Below, piece after piece: positions 36,923 through 47,879 of a stretch of DNA of 64,000 nt (positions within the stretch are counted from its first letter, which is position 1; the number at the start of each line of letters is the position of its first letter). Origin of the DNA: Serratia quinivorans. Its GTDB lineage: Bacteria > Pseudomonadota > Gammaproteobacteria > Enterobacterales > Enterobacteriaceae. A program made the position numbers and the translations under genes. The DNA is taken from assembly GCA_900457075.1 (NCBI GenBank), contig UGYN01000002.1:1240001-1304000 (forward strand), read 5' to 3'. The notes below the pieces were generated by a model, which searched no databases, was not told the origin of the DNA, and worked only from the letters and a program-made list of their open reading frames with translations.

Positions 36923-37807
36923 ATGAAAACATTATCGGTCTATTTGTTAGCCTCAGCCTTATCCCTGATATCCCTTGCTGCTACCGCCGCCCCCGCCATT
37001 ATCGCTCACCGTGGTGGTACCGCCGACGCTCCTGAAAATACCCGCGTCGCCATTGAAACCGCACTGAAAAACGGCGCCGACGCCATCTGGATCACCCTGC
37101 AGGAATCCAAAGACGGCGTGATCGTGCTTTACCGCCCTTCGGATCTGAAAGCGCTAACCGATCGGCAGGGATTGGTTTCCGCCTTTACCGCTGCGCAACT
37201 GGCGAAAGTTGACGCCGGTTGGTCATTTGCCAAAGGTGAAACCCATCCGTTCCGGGGTAAAGGCATTGGCATTCCACGTTTGGATGAGATCCTCAATGCC
37301 TTCCCCGAGGTTAACTTCTATCTGGATATCAAATCCCCAGACGCAGACCCGGCCCAGTTCGGCAAAGTCCTGCTGGCAACGCTGGAAAAAACCAACAGCC
37401 TGAACCGCACCCGCGTGTACTCCACCGATGCCAAATATCTGCAGGCGCTGCCGCCGGCGATCAAACGTTTTGAGACCCGCGATGAAACCCGCGATCTGCT
37501 GGCGAATATCAGCCTGTCGCATCTGTGTGAGCTAAAGCCAGACCATCAGCAACCGCGCTGGTACGGGCTGGAACTGAAAAGAGAAGTGGAAGTGGTAGAG
37601 AAATTTACCCTGGGTGAAGGGCGCTCCAAGGCGTTTCTGACCTGGGATAAAGAATCGATCGACTGCTTCCGTTCGCAAGGCCCGGCGCACATCATCCTGT
37701 TCGGCATCAACACCCCGGCTGAATACCAGCAGGCGCTGGCGCTGGGTGTAGACGGGGTTATGGTTAACTCACCGGCTGAAGCCAGGGACTTTGCCAAGGC
37801 CAAATAA
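36923..37807 (+). CDS. Periplasmic glycerophosphodiester phosphodiesterase family protein
   Basis: A 294-residue exported protein. The start ATG at 36923 gives a good signal peptide (MKTLSVYLLASALSL ... ATAAP). The GDPD TIM-barrel follows: IIAHRGG (catalytic His/Arg), APENTRVAIE (Glu, Asn), then the usual D.TLQ segment appears as IWITLQESKDGVIVLYRP. In standard enzymes the stretch is LDVQLTKDGVPVVxHD, with Asp/Glu and His; here Trp-Ile-Thr and Tyr-Arg-Pro stand there, so several acid/His residues are lost and the activity could be altered. It may hydrolyse glycerophosphodiesters or bind a related ligand. It is monocistronic. Confidence 0.75.
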   Translation: MKTLSVYLLASALSLISLAATAAPAIIAHRGGTADAPENTRVAIETALKNGADAIWITLQESKDGVIVLYRPSDLKALTDRQGLVSAFTAAQLAKVDAGWSFAKGETHPFRGKGIGIPRLDEILNAFPEVNFYLDIKSPDADPAQFGKVLLATLEKTNSLNRTRVYSTDAKYLQALPPAIKRFETRDETRDLLANISLSHLCELKPDHQQPRWYGLELKREVEVVEKFTLGEGRSKAFLTWDKESIDCFRSQGPAHIILFGINTPAEYQQALALGVDGVMVNSPAEARDFAKAK

Positions 37808-37828
37808 CCGATTTAAAACGCTGTAAAA

Positions 37829-37853
37829 AGGGGCGCTGTATGCGCCCCAGTTA
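37829..37853. terminator. Terminator between GDPD gene and nqrM
   Basis: AGGGGCGC followed by a short loop and GCGCCCC forms a strong stem between the convergent genes. Confidence 0.6.
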
Positions 37854-37854
37854 T

Positions 37855-38082
37855 TCAGATAATCCGGTGTTTTTCCAACTGTTGCTGACGTAACGCCTCT
37901 TTCTCCAGACGTTTTTTACGCGCATCGCAGGGTTCTGGGCAGTCACAGACTTTATCCATCCCCAACGCCGTAATCCCGCCGCAACTGCCCTGCAGGCTTT
38001 TACGCTTGAACACGTACCCCAACGACATCCCGCCGACAATCAGCAGAAACAACACGAAGCTGGCGACAAATACTGTCAACAT
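37855..38082 (-). CDS. nqrM: Na+-NQR maturation protein NqrM
   Basis: A 75-residue protein with one N-terminal membrane helix (VFVASFVLFLLIVGGMSLGYVF) and a cytoplasmic tail rich in Cys: GSCGG and CDCPEPCDARKKR. NqrM is needed to insert the iron centre between the NqrD and NqrE subunits of Na+-NQR. It is the last gene of the nqr run, 7 bases after apbE. Confidence 0.93.
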   Translation of the reverse strand: MLTVFVASFVLFLLIVGGMSLGYVFKRKSLQGSCGGITALGMDKVCDCPEPCDARKKRLEKEALRQQQLEKHRII

Positions 38083-38089
38083 AGCGACC

Positions 38090-39121
38090 TCACAAGCTCT
38101 TGTTCAAATAGGGTTTGAACGCTTCGGAGTAGCGCTCTTCAAAACCTTTGGCGGTTTTCACAATCATGAACACCGGGATCCCCATCAGGTTCGCCAACGC
38201 CATGCCGCGCTCCGGCCCCAATACGTTCAACCCGGTCGACAAACCATCGGCGGCCATACAGGTCGGGCTCAGCACCGTTACCGACACCAGGTGATGATGG
38301 ATCGGCTTGCCGGTAACCGGATCTATGGTGTGCGAATAACGCACGCCGTCCTGTTCGAAGTAATTGCGATAATCCCCCGAGGTGGCGATCGACATCTCGC
38401 CCGGCTGGATCACCAGTTGCGCCTTCTGCTCCATGCCGGCCGTCGGCCGTTCAATGGCGATACGCCACGGTTTTTTCTCACCGTTGTGGCCACGAGTACG
38501 AACTTCGCCGCCAATATCCACCATGTAGTTCTTGACCTGCTGCGACTGCAGATACTGGGCAATCACATCCACCCCGTAGCCCTTGGCGATCGAGGAGAGA
38601 TCGACATACAGCTCAGGAATGCTCTTTACCAATGCATTGCCCTGCACCGACAGTTTGTCGATACCGGTCCAGGCTCGGCGGCGCTCCAGTTCGGCAGCGC
38701 TCGGCACCTTGTCCGGCCGCCCTTCTGGGCCGAAGCCCCACAGATTAACCAACGGCCCGACGGTCACATCCAGCGCACCGTCGGTGACGCGGTTAATGCG
38801 CAGCGCTTCCAGCACCACCTCGGTGGTTGCCGCCGATACCGGGAAGGGTTTATCCACTGCGCGGCTGGCGTTGAAGCGGCTCAGTTCAGAGCCCGGCCGG
38901 TAGGTGGACATTTGGTCGTTCACCAACTCCAGACGCTTGTCGATCTCCGCCTGCATTTTGGTGGCAGACGGCGTGTCGTCCCCGGTAACATAGCGGATCG
39001 AATAAGAGGTCCCCATGGTTTTGCCATCGAGATTGACCTGCTCCGGTCCGCAGCCGGTCAATAACAGGGTGGCGCTGAGCGCCACCGTCGTCATCAACCC
39101 CTTCATTGCCCATGCGCGCAT
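38090..39121 (-). CDS. apbE: FAD:protein FMN transferase ApbE
   Basis: A 343-residue periplasmic lipoprotein that attaches FMN from FAD to Thr residues of NqrB and NqrC. The lipobox is LLTGC; if translation starts at the second ATG (39106) the signal would be more usual in length, but the first ATG follows the nqrF stop directly, as coupled genes do. Motifs: KTMGTSYSIRY, VGPLVNLWGFGPEG, DLSSIAKGYGVD, ATSGDYRNYFE and SHTIDPVTGKP are all intact. It lies between nqrF and nqrM, as expected for its job. Confidence 0.95.
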   Translation of the reverse strand: MRAWAMKGLMTTVALSATLLLTGCGPEQVNLDGKTMGTSYSIRYVTGDDTPSATKMQAEIDKRLELVNDQMSTYRPGSELSRFNASRAVDKPFPVSAATTEVVLEALRINRVTDGALDVTVGPLVNLWGFGPEGRPDKVPSAAELERRRAWTGIDKLSVQGNALVKSIPELYVDLSSIAKGYGVDVIAQYLQSQQVKNYMVDIGGEVRTRGHNGEKKPWRIAIERPTAGMEQKAQLVIQPGEMSIATSGDYRNYFEQDGVRYSHTIDPVTGKPIHHHLVSVTVLSPTCMAADGLSTGLNVLGPERGMALANLMGIPVFMIVKTAKGFEERYSEAFKPYLNKSL

Positions 39122-40345
39122 TTAGCCACCAAAGTCATCAAGCATGATATTTTCGTCTTCGACGCCCAGGTCTTTCAACATCTTGATCACTGCGGCGTTC
39201 ATCATTGGCGGACCGCACATGTAAAACTCACAGTCTTCCGGGGCCGGATGGTTCCGCAGATAGTTCTCCAACAGAACATTATGGATAAAGCCGGTGTAAC
39301 CCGTCCAGTTATCCTCAGGCTGTGGATCGGAAAGCGCCACATGCCAGGTAAAGTTCTCGTTCTCTGCCTGCAGTTGGTTGAAATCTTCCTCGTAGAACAT
39401 CTCACGCAGTGAACGCGCGCCGTACCAGAAGGTGATTTTACGCTTCGACTTCAGGCGATTGAGCTGGTCAAAGATGTGCGAACGCATCGGTGCCATACCG
39501 GCACCACCGCCGATAAAGATCATTTCCGCGTCGGTGTCCTTGGCAAAGAACTCGCCGAACGGCCCGGAAATGGTCACCTTGTCCCCGGCCTTTAACGACC
39601 AGATATAAGAGGACATGATGCCCGGCGGCACGTCAGGATCGCGCGGTGGCGGCGTGGCGATACGCACGTTGAGCATAATAATGCCCTTTTCGTCCGGGTA
39701 GTTGGCCATCGAGTAGGCACGTACCGTGGTTTCATTCACTACCGAGCGGTAGCGGAACAGGTTGAACTTGTCCCAATCGCCACGGTACTCGTCAGGCACG
39801 TCAAAATCGGCGTAGCTGATGTCGTGTGCCGGCGCTTCGATCTGGATAAACCCACCGGCGCGGAACGGCACGTCTTCCCCGTCAGGGATTTTCAGTTTCA
39901 GCTCTTTGATAAAAGTGGCTTTGTTATCATTGGAGATAACCTCGCACTCCCACTTTTTCACCCCGAAGATCTCTTCCGGTAGCTCGATTTTCAGGTTCTG
40001 CTTCACGTTCACCTGACAAGCCAGTCGGCAGCCCTCTTTCGCTTCACGCTTGTTGATGTGCGACAGTTCGGTCGGCAGGATATCGCCGCCGCCCTCTTTG
40101 ATCACCACCCGGCACTGGCCGCAAGAACCGCCGCCACCGCAGGCGGACGAAACGAAGATCCCCTGGCTGGAGAGCATGTTCAGCAGTTTGTCACCCGCCG
40201 GAGCGGTAAAGCTCTTGTCGAGATCGCCATTAACTTCTACCGCAATGTCACCGGTGTTCACCAGCCTGGATTTGGCAAACAGGATGAGCAACACCAACAC
40301 CATAACGATGCCGGTAAACATCGCGACGCCTAAAATAATTTCCAT
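39122..40345 (-). CDS. nqrF: Na+-NQR subunit F (NADH dehydrogenase part)
   Basis: A 407-residue subunit that takes electrons from NADH. It has one N-terminal membrane helix, a 2Fe-2S ferredoxin domain ([10 protein letters not shown] and a later Cys), an FAD-binding part (RAYSMANYP), and an NADH-binding part ([21 protein letters not shown]). It belongs to the sodium-pumping NADH:quinone oxidoreductase. Confidence 0.97.
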   Translation of the reverse strand: MEIILGVAMFTGIVMVLVLLILFAKSRLVNTGDIAVEVNGDLDKSFTAPAGDKLLNMLSSQGIFVSSACGGGGSCGQCRVVIKEGGGDILPTELSHINKREAKEGCRLACQVNVKQNLKIELPEEIFGVKKWECEVISNDNKATFIKELKLKIPDGEDVPFRAGGFIQIEAPAHDISYADFDVPDEYRGDWDKFNLFRYRSVVNETTVRAYSMANYPDEKGIIMLNVRIATPPPRDPDVPPGIMSSYIWSLKAGDKVTISGPFGEFFAKDTDAEMIFIGGGAGMAPMRSHIFDQLNRLKSKRKITFWYGARSLREMFYEEDFNQLQAENENFTWHVALSDPQPEDNWTGYTGFIHNVLLENYLRNHPAPEDCEFYMCGPPMMNAAVIKMLKDLGVEDENIMLDDFGG

Positions 40346-40360
40346 AAATTCTTCCCGCCT

Positions 40361-40957
<597 letters not shown>

Positions 40958-40963
40958 CGGCCA

Positions 40964-41593
40964 TTACTCCTTTTCGATCTGCGCTGGTTTCAGGCTGCGT
41001 AGCGCCCAAATCAGCAGGCCGATGATAAAGAACGCGCTCGGTGCCAGCAGGAACAGGCCGTTCGGTTGATACCAGCCGCCGTTCTGCACCGTTTCCAGCA
41101 CCGGAATGCCAAACAGCTTGCCGGAACCGAACAGCTCACGCAGGAAACCGACCAACACCAGGATCACCCCGTAGCCCAAGCCGTTGCCGATACCGTCCAT
41201 AAAACTCTCGATCGGTGGCGATTTCATGGCATAGGCTTCGGCACGCCCCATCACGATACAGTTGGTGATGATCAGGCCGACAAACACCGACAGCTGCTTG
41301 GATATCTCGAACGCATAGGCGCGCAGCAACTGATCGACCACAATCACCAACGAGGCGATAATCGCCATCTGCACGATGATGCGCACGCTGTTCGGGATAT
41401 GGTGGCGGATCAGCGAAATAAAGAAGCTGGAGAACGCGGTGACCAGCGTTACTGCGATGGTCATCACCACCGCCGTTTCCAGCTTGGTGGTCACCGCCAG
41501 CGCAGAACAGACACCCAGCACCTGCAAGGCAATCGGGTTGTTGTCGAACAACGGCCCTAAAAGGACCCGTTTAATCTCTTTGGAATCAGCCAT
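40964..41593 (-). CDS. nqrD: Na+-NQR subunit D
   Basis: A 209-residue membrane subunit with six predicted helices. Paired with NqrE; the conserved stretches [12 protein letters not shown] and [14 protein letters not shown] carry the Cys residues of the intramembrane iron centre. It overlaps nqrC by 8 bases. Confidence 0.97.
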   Translation of the reverse strand: MADSKEIKRVLLGPLFDNNPIALQVLGVCSALAVTTKLETAVVMTIAVTLVTAFSSFFISLIRHHIPNSVRIIVQMAIIASLVIVVDQLLRAYAFEISKQLSVFVGLIITNCIVMGRAEAYAMKSPPIESFMDGIGNGLGYGVILVLVGFLRELFGSGKLFGIPVLETVQNGGWYQPNGLFLLAPSAFFIIGLLIWALRSLKPAQIEKE

Positions 41594-42380
41594 TTTTCAG
41601 CGCTCCTTCACGAACTTTTTGCAGGAACGGGCCAAAGCCGTGCTCGCCCAACCAGAAGTCAAAAGTATGCTGCACGCCGTTGGAGGTCAGCGTGGCACCG
41701 GATAAACCGTCCACCCCATGCTCATCCCCCTGACGCGCCCCGCCTTTCACTACGCGGATCGCCGGTTTGCCGCTGTCATCAAACAGCTTTTTACCGATCC
41801 ACTGCTGACGCCAGCCGGCATTCTCAACCTCGCCGCCCAGCCCAGGGGTTTCGCCCTGGTCGTAGTAAGTGATGCCTTTCACCGTATTGGCGTCGCTATC
41901 GAGCGCCACAAAGGCGTACATCATCGACCACAGGCCGGTACCGTAGACCGGCAGCACGATTTTGTTCACTGCACCGCTGTCGTCACGCACCAGGTAGATT
42001 TCCGCCTGGTTGCTACGGCGTTTGATACCGGCCGGATCGTCAGCCGCCGGTAGCGCTACGCTTTTGGCGTTATCACGCAGGGCTGCGGGCAGATCAAACG
42101 CCGTCGCGTTACCCGCAACAAATTCACCGCTGTTCAAATCCAGCAGGCGCGGTTCGATACGTTGGGTGAACAGCGCCTTGACCTGCTCGCCTTCCATTTT
42201 CGGCTGCAGCAAACCGGCCACGTCGAGAATATTGCGCTGTTTGTCGAGCAACTTCTGTTCTTGCTGTTTGGACTTCAGGCCGACGGCGGAACCCGCCACC
42301 ACCACAGAACACACCAGGCACAGCAGCAGTACCACCAGCAGCGTTTTACCGATGCTGTCGTTTTTAGATTCATTCGCCAC
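41586..42380 (-). CDS. nqrC: Na+-NQR subunit C
   Basis: A 264-residue subunit with one N-terminal membrane helix and a large periplasmic domain. FMN is attached covalently to the Thr of the C-terminal SGATLTS motif (here [13 protein letters not shown]) by ApbE. It overlaps nqrB by 11 bases and nqrD by 8 bases. Confidence 0.97.
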   Translation of the reverse strand: MANESKNDSIGKTLLVVLLLCLVCSVVVAGSAVGLKSKQQEQKLLDKQRNILDVAGLLQPKMEGEQVKALFTQRIEPRLLDLNSGEFVAGNATAFDLPAALRDNAKSVALPAADDPAGIKRRSNQAEIYLVRDDSGAVNKIVLPVYGTGLWSMMYAFVALDSDANTVKGITYYDQGETPGLGGEVENAGWRQQWIGKKLFDDSGKPAIRVVKGGARQGDEHGVDGLSGATLTSNGVQHTFDFWLGEHGFGPFLQKVREGALKNG

Positions 42381-43611
42381 GGGCTTTTCTCCGCTTGATG
42401 TTGGCCTGCACCACCAGGTAATCGAACAGCGGCGCGAACAGGTTGGCGAACAGGATCGCCAGCATCATGCCTTCCGGATAGGCCGGATTGACCACCCGGA
42501 TCAGCACGCACATCACGCCAATCAAAATGCCGTACCACCACTTCCCCTTGTTGGTGAACGAGGCGGAAACCGGATCGGTAGCCATAAAGATCATGCCGAA
42601 GGCGAAGCCGCCCAACACCAGGTGCCAGTACCAAGGCATGGCAAACAGCGGGTTGGTCGTAGAGCCGATGCTGTTGAACAGGAAGGCGGTAGCCATCATG
42701 CCGAGCATCACCCCGGCGACAATGCGCCAGGAAGCTACGCGGCCAAACAGGATTATCGCTCCGCCGAGCAGGATCATCAGCGTGGAGACTTCACCCACCG
42801 AGCCGGGAATGTTGCCGAGAAACGCATCCATCCAACTGATGGACTGGCCGGTAGCCACGTTGCTCAGGCTGTGTGCCCCGCCCGCGCTCCACTGTGCCAG
42901 CGGCGTCGCGCCAGAGAAACCGTCGGCGGAGGTCCACACCAGGTCACCGGAAATCTGCGCCGGATAAGCAAAGAACAGGAACGCGCGCCCAGCCAAAGCC
43001 GGGTTGAGGAAGTTGCGTCCGGTACCGCCAAATATCTCTTTCGCCACCACTACGCCGAAGGTGATCCCCAGCGCGGCCTGCCACAGCGGCAGCGTGGGCG
43101 GCACAATCAGTGCAAACAGGATTGAGGTGACGAAGAAGCCTTCATTAATCTCATGTTTGCGAATGACCGCGAACAGCACCTCCCAGAAACCACCGACCAG
43201 GAACACCACGGCGTAAATCGGCAGGAAATAGCAGGCGCCCAGCACCATTTTGCTGATCCAGCCCGCGTCCGCCGCCAGTGATGCCCCCAGCCATTGTGCC
43301 AACCGATAGTGCCAATCCCCCGCCAGCACCTGCTGCAGTTGATCGCCACTGTAAAGGTGGTGCAATGCCGGAATGGTCTGTTGGCCGACGTTGTACATGC
43401 CCCAGAACATCGCAGGGAATACCGCCAGCCACACCAGGATCATCATACGTTTCAGATCGATGGCATCGCGCACGTGCGAAGCCCCGCGCGTCACCAAACC
43501 AGGGGTATAGAACACCGTGGTAGTCGCTTCAAACAGCGGGTACCACTTTTCCAGCTTGCCGCCCGGTGTGAAGTGATGCTCGATTTTTTCAAAAAAGTTC
43601 TTCAGGCCCAT
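42370..43611 (-). CDS. nqrB: Na+-NQR subunit B
   Basis: A 413-residue membrane subunit with about ten helices; it carries covalent FMN on the Thr of the SGATPL motif ([11 protein letters not shown]), riboflavin, and forms the main Na+ path with a quinone site. The N-terminal [19 protein letters not shown] is typical. Confidence 0.97.
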   Translation of the reverse strand: MGLKNFFEKIEHHFTPGGKLEKWYPLFEATTTVFYTPGLVTRGASHVRDAIDLKRMMILVWLAVFPAMFWGMYNVGQQTIPALHHLYSGDQLQQVLAGDWHYRLAQWLGASLAADAGWISKMVLGACYFLPIYAVVFLVGGFWEVLFAVIRKHEINEGFFVTSILFALIVPPTLPLWQAALGITFGVVVAKEIFGGTGRNFLNPALAGRAFLFFAYPAQISGDLVWTSADGFSGATPLAQWSAGGAHSLSNVATGQSISWMDAFLGNIPGSVGEVSTLMILLGGAIILFGRVASWRIVAGVMLGMMATAFLFNSIGSTTNPLFAMPWYWHLVLGGFAFGMIFMATDPVSASFTNKGKWWYGILIGVMCVLIRVVNPAYPEGMMLAILFANLFAPLFDYLVVQANIKRRKARGE

Positions 43612-43614
43612 CGG

Positions 43615-44964
43615 TTATCCTTCCTGCTCAATCTTGGTCAGCACATCGCGCAGCACCGGAGCGTATTCATACTTGCCGGGGCAAACGAAGGTGCACAGCG
43701 CCAGATCTTCTTCATCCAGCTCCAGACAGCCCAACGCCTGTGCGCTGTCGCTGTCACCCGCCAGCAGGTCGCGCAGCAGCAGAGTCGGCAGGATATCCAG
43801 CGGCATTACCCGCTCGTAGTTGCCGATCGGCACCATTGCACGCTCACCGCCGTGGGTGGTGGTCGAGAAGGCGAACAGTTTGTTCTTCAGGAAATGGCCC
43901 AGCGTAGTACGGGTGATGGAAAATTTATCCGGTGATGGCGCGATCCAACCAAACAGCTCTTTATCACGCCCTTCCTGCAGTACGGAAACCAGCGAATGGA
44001 AACGGCCGAGGTAAGCGTTCGGCCCGGCAACGTGGGTGCCGCTCAGCACCGAACCGGAAATCACCCGGTTCTCACCGGCTTTCAGACGCCCGGCGGTCAG
44101 TTCGTCGATGCTGGCGCCCAACCGGGTGCGCAGCAACACCGGCTGTTCCACCTGCGGCCCAGCCAGTGCCACCACCCGACGGGTATCGAGTTTGCCGGTG
44201 GTGAACAAGGTGCCGATGGCGATCGCATCCTGATAGCCGATATGCCAGACGGTTTTTTTCAAACTGACCGGCTCGAGGAAATGAATATGGGTGCCCACCA
44301 ACCCGGCAGGATGTGGACCGGCGAATTCGTTATAGGTCACCTGCGCATCGGGTTGTTTGCCCAGGTTCGCGCCCGCGGCGTGGCAAACGTGCACCTTGCC
44401 GTCGGTCAGTCGGGCCAATACCGCAAGTCCGGCGTTGAACGCTGCCAACTGCTCGGCGATGATCACCTGCGGATCGGCAGCCAGCGGCTGGCTGTCCATG
44501 GCGGTAACAAAAATGGCACGTGGAGTGCTACCCGGTGCAGGCGTTTTACTGAATGGGCGGGTACGTAGCGCAGTCCACAGACCGCTGGCGAGTAATTCGC
44601 TTTCAACCTGTTCCCGCGGCAGCATCGCCAGTTCGGCAACCGGATAATGAGCAAACTCCAGTTGCTCATCGCCGCCATTTTCAACGGCGATAACTACCGA
44701 CTGCAATACGCGCCGTTCACCGCGGTTGATCGAAAGAATGCGGCCACTGGCGGGAGCGGTGAAGAAAACCCCGGGGGTCTTTTTATCTTCGAACAGCGCC
44801 TGGCCTTTCTTAACGCTCTCGCCTTCCTGCACCAGCATAGACGGGCGCATTCCGACATAATCTTCCCCAAGCAGGGCGACATGCTGAATGATTGGGCCGT
44901 CCTGAATCGCCTGAGCCGGAGCTCCGGCAATGGGCAGATCTAACCCTTTTCTGATTTTAATCAT
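43615..44964 (-). CDS. nqrA: Na+-NQR subunit A
   Basis: A 449-residue peripheral subunit, first gene of the nqr operon. The start [14 protein letters not shown] fits the family. It is involved in quinone binding. No Shine-Dalgarno sequence is visible upstream of the ATG; instead an ORF of 72 codons ends 5 bases before it (see the separate entry), so coupled translation is possible. Confidence 0.95.
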   Translation of the reverse strand: MIKIRKGLDLPIAGAPAQAIQDGPIIQHVALLGEDYVGMRPSMLVQEGESVKKGQALFEDKKTPGVFFTAPASGRILSINRGERRVLQSVVIAVENGGDEQLEFAHYPVAELAMLPREQVESELLASGLWTALRTRPFSKTPAPGSTPRAIFVTAMDSQPLAADPQVIIAEQLAAFNAGLAVLARLTDGKVHVCHAAGANLGKQPDAQVTYNEFAGPHPAGLVGTHIHFLEPVSLKKTVWHIGYQDAIAIGTLFTTGKLDTRRVVALAGPQVEQPVLLRTRLGASIDELTAGRLKAGENRVISGSVLSGTHVAGPNAYLGRFHSLVSVLQEGRDKELFGWIAPSPDKFSITRTTLGHFLKNKLFAFSTTTHGGERAMVPIGNYERVMPLDILPTLLLRDLLAGDSDSAQALGCLELDEEDLALCTFVCPGKYEYAPVLRDVLTKIEQEG

Positions 44965-44969
44965 AGGAT

Positions 44970-45188
44970 TTATACGATGTTGGTTAGTTTCACACGTCTT
45001 ACCGGCCCCAGAGGCTGGTGCTGACGATGCCTGGATGATGAGGCCGCTTCGGCAGCCTCTGGGTTGAGCGAAACGGCATCACGCTCAACATGAAATCTTT
45101 CGCACTGACAAAATGGGGTAACGTACATTCCGTTGATTAACTCCTGCGTCCATTTTTTGCGCGCTAATTCGAGGCGGAATATTAACAT
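44970..45188 (-). CDS. Possible leader ORF before nqrA
   Basis: A 72-codon reading frame ending 5 bases before the nqrA ATG. It has no recognised domain, contains one Cys pair (FCQCERF) and an Ala/Ser-rich part. It lacks a ribosome site of its own. The stretch also holds GC-rich inverted repeats (AGAGGCTGC / GCGGCCTC-type around 45010-45060), so it may just be structured leader RNA. It is listed because of its coupling position; a chance ORF is quite possible. Confidence 0.25.
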   Translation of the reverse strand: MLIFRLELARKKWTQELINGMYVTPFCQCERFHVERDAVSLNPEAAEAASSSRHRQHQPLGPVRRVKLTNIV

Positions 45189-45448
45189 TTTTCACAACAT
45201 TTTTCTGTGTCAGGCAGTGACCTGAGTCAAGCAAACACAATTAAATTTCGGCTGTTTCGCCCCACTAATCGTTAAAATCTGCCTGTCGATTCACTTTTAT
45301 CGAAGTTTGTAGTTTTTTTATACACAACACATATTGCTAAAAAAGAACACACTGGTAATCTGACGGTGTTTTAAGACCGTAAAACAATAATCAGTGGCAT
45401 GTTGGCCAAGTGCATTGAGCCAGCAGATAAATATAAGCAGGAATAATA

Positions 45449-46219
45449 ATGAGCAAAATCGCGTTGTTGTTTGCGATGCTTTTTTCTATGCCGATGATCA
45501 CGGCCTGCAGCGCCAGCGAGCAGGTTCCCGAGGTTCCGGTAGTTAAGCAGCAATTAGTAGGGTCACCGGTTTATATTCAGATCTTCAAAGAGGAACGCAC
45601 GCTGGAATTGTATGCCAAAATGGGCAACGAATTCCGTCTGGTGAACTCTTTCCAAATCTGTAATTTCTCTGGCGGCCTCGGCCCGAAACGCCGTGAAGGT
45701 GACTTTAAGAGTCCGGAAGGCTTTTATAGCGTCGACGCGCGTCATCTGAAACCCGACAGCAAGTATTATCGAGCCATCAATATCGGTTTTCCGAATGATT
45801 ACGATAAATCACAGGGTTATTCCGGCGCTTATCTGATGATCCACGGTGAATGTAAATCTATTGGGTGTTATGCAATGACCAACACCTATATGGATGAGAT
45901 TTATCGCTACGTCGAAGCCGCGTTTGCTTACGGCCAGAGCCGGATTGATATCAGTATCTATCCGTTCCGCATGACCGACAAGAACCTGAAACGTCACAGC
46001 TCCTCCAGCTACATCGCCTTCTGGCGCCAACTGAAGCCGGGTTATGACTACTTCGTCAAAAACCACCAGCCGCCGATGGTCAGCGTAGCCAATGGCCAGT
46101 ACGTGTTGGGTCAGCCCGTGCTGAGCAGCGGCCAGATGACGCAGTATGCGTCAACCACGGCTCCCACTGTCAGTACCAATCCCTTCGCTCAGACCAAGCC
46201 GCTCACCGAAGTGAAATAG
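45449..46219 (+). CDS. yafK: L,D-transpeptidase-fold protein YafK (DpaA)
   Basis: A 256-residue exported protein of the YkuD family. The N-terminal signal ends in a possible lipobox-like region (MITACSAS). The catalytic motif is [13 protein letters not shown], with the nucleophile Cys. E. coli YafK/DpaA releases Braun lipoprotein from peptidoglycan, rather than adding it. The C-terminal ~60 residues are Ser/Thr/Pro/Gln-rich and low in structure. Its 3' end overlaps that of convergent yafJ by 69 bases. Confidence 0.88.
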   Translation: MSKIALLFAMLFSMPMITACSASEQVPEVPVVKQQLVGSPVYIQIFKEERTLELYAKMGNEFRLVNSFQICNFSGGLGPKRREGDFKSPEGFYSVDARHLKPDSKYYRAINIGFPNDYDKSQGYSGAYLMIHGECKSIGCYAMTNTYMDEIYRYVEAAFAYGQSRIDISIYPFRMTDKNLKRHSSSSYIAFWRQLKPGYDYFVKNHQPPMVSVANGQYVLGQPVLSSGQMTQYASTTAPTVSTNPFAQTKPLTEVK

Positions 46220-46957
46220 TGCGAATTCACCTGGCGCAATCTTGTGCCAGGTTTCATTCGCCGTCAGCGGCTGGGTAGCAATCACCGTGACCACATCGTT
46301 AGGCGTGGTCTGCTGCTGAAAATCAATCTCTACGTCCTGATCGAGCAGCGTGGCTTTGCCAAACGGCGCGCGACGCGTGATCCAGTACAGGTTGGTCGAA
46401 CAATAAGCCATCACAAAGCGCCCATCCGACAGCAACATATTGAATACCCCCTTCTGACGCAATTGATCCGCCAGCAAAGCGATATAACGGAAAACCGGCG
46501 GCCAGCGGCTCGGGGTGCGCGGGTATTTCAGGGAAAGCTGATGCAGCAACCAGCAGAAAGCGTATTCGCTGTCAGTCTGGCCAACCGGACGGAAAGTGCC
46601 GGTTTCCAACTGACGGTAGCCTTTCAACTGGCCATTGTGCGCGTAGGTCCAGTTACGGCCCCACAGTTCACGGGTAAAGGGATGGGTATTTTCCAGCGCC
46701 ACTTCACCGCGATTGGCCTGACGGATATGCGACACCACCGCGCAGGATTTGATCGGGTATTCCTGCACCAAACGGGCAATCGGCGAGTCGAAACTCGGCT
46801 GGGGATCCTTAAACGTGCGGCAACCGTTCCCTTCGTAGAAGGTAATGCCCCAACCATCTTTATGTGGCCCGGTACGGCCACCGCGCTGAACCAGCCCGGT
46901 AAAGCTAAAGCAAATATCGGTCGGTACGTTTGCGCTCATCCCGAGCAGTTCACACAT
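46151..46957 (-). CDS. yafJ: Class II glutamine amidotransferase YafJ
   Basis: A 268-residue protein with an Ntn-type class II glutaminase domain. The start at 46957 puts the nucleophile Cys directly after the initiator Met (MCELLGM), as needed after Met removal; the ORF could be read 3 codons longer. Other motifs are [32 protein letters not shown] and YAHNGQLKG. Its acceptor substrate is not known. It overlaps the end of yafK. Confidence 0.9.
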   Translation of the reverse strand: MCELLGMSANVPTDICFSFTGLVQRGGRTGPHKDGWGITFYEGNGCRTFKDPQPSFDSPIARLVQEYPIKSCAVVSHIRQANRGEVALENTHPFTRELWGRNWTYAHNGQLKGYRQLETGTFRPVGQTDSEYAFCWLLHQLSLKYPRTPSRWPPVFRYIALLADQLRQKGVFNMLLSDGRFVMAYCSTNLYWITRRAPFGKATLLDQDVEIDFQQQTTPNDVVTVIATQPLTANETWHKIAPGEFALFHFGERLGLSEGIGTDSGSRG

Positions 46958-47029
46958 CGCCAGCACTCCTTAACCACACTGACACCGTTTATTAGGGCGC
47001 GACCTGCCGCACCCCGGTGCATTATTAAC

Positions 47030-47046
47030 GGGGGCAATATGCCCCC
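47030..47046 (-). terminator. Terminator after gmhA
   Basis: Short strong stem GGGGGCA / TGCCCCC with an ATA loop, 9 bases after the gmhA stop. Confidence 0.6.
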
Positions 47047-47054
47047 TAAAGCCG

Positions 47055-47636
47055 TTAAGCCTTAACCATCTCTTTTTCAATCAGCTGAATCAAGATGTGG
47101 ATCGCTTTGATATGAATTTCCTGAATGCGGTCTGCGTAACCGAAGTGCGGTACGCGGATTTCCACATCGGCAGAACCGGCCATTTTGCCGCCGTCTTTGC
47201 CGGTCAGGGTGATCACTTTCATCCCTTTGGCGCGCGCCGCTTCGATGGCTTTAATAATGTTGCCGGAATTGCCGGAGGTGGAAATGCCCAGCAAGACGTC
47301 GCCTTCACGGCCTACCGCTTCCACATAGCGTGAAAACACATACTCGTAACCAAAGTCGTTGCTGACGCAAGACAGGTGGCTAACGTCGGAAATGGCAATC
47401 GCCGGATAACCCGGACGGTTTTCACGGTAGCGGCCGGTCAACTCTTCGGCAAAGTGCATCGCGTCACAGTGGGAGCCACCGTTACCGCAAGAAATGACTT
47501 TCCCGCCGGCTTTAAAGGAATCGGCCAGCAGCACTGCTGCGCGTTGGATGGCGTCGATATTGGCGTCGTCATTGATAAATTTCGCCAGGGTATCGGCCGC
47601 TTCGTTCAGTTCACTGCGAATAAGGTCGTGGTACAT
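47055..47636 (-). CDS. gmhA: Sedoheptulose 7-phosphate isomerase GmhA
   Basis: A 193-residue SIS-domain enzyme that turns sedoheptulose 7-phosphate into D-glycero-D-manno-heptose 7-phosphate, first step of the LPS core heptose. The start [17 protein letters not shown] gives the family length. Conserved parts: [42 protein letters not shown], and the HIKAIH metal/substrate stretch. It is divergent from fadE. Confidence 0.97.
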   Translation of the reverse strand: MYHDLIRSELNEAADTLAKFINDDANIDAIQRAAVLLADSFKAGGKVISCGNGGSHCDAMHFAEELTGRYRENRPGYPAIAISDVSHLSCVSNDFGYEYVFSRYVEAVGREGDVLLGISTSGNSGNIIKAIEAARAKGMKVITLTGKDGGKMAGSADVEIRVPHFGYADRIQEIHIKAIHILIQLIEKEMVKA

Positions 47637-47844
47637 GAGGAACCTCTTGTTATCGTCAATCTTCCGCTCCGCAGTGTAACGGATCGGGGAAAAACCGAGA
47701 AGCATTGTCAGTCAAACAGCAGCCCGGTTGAGGCAGCGATGAGGTTTTTGATGATTGATGCGGTCAGTTTGTGACTTAAGTTGTAATTAAACTGTAAATG
47801 CATTGATAAAAATATGGGGTTGTACTAAAACCTATTACATACAC

Positions 47845-47861
47845 AACAGGTCAGACCTCTT
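47845..47861 (+). promoter_or_regulatory. FadR-like operator of fadE
   Basis: AACAGGTCAGACCTCTT resembles the FadR site AACTGGTCNGACNTGTT, with two mismatches. It lies 18 bases upstream of the fadE start, so long-chain acyl-CoA should relieve repression. Confidence 0.75.
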
Positions 47862-47879
47862 GCCACTTTGGAGCTTCTT

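Noticed and set aside
38006..39064. Long ORF (352 codons) opposite apbE
   Set aside because: It is the antisense shadow of apbE and nqrM; the translation is His/Arg/Gln-rich with no domain, a common effect of high GC.
44990..45070. Riboswitch in the nqr leader
   Set aside because: Some GC-rich inverted repeats are present, but no known riboswitch core was recognised.
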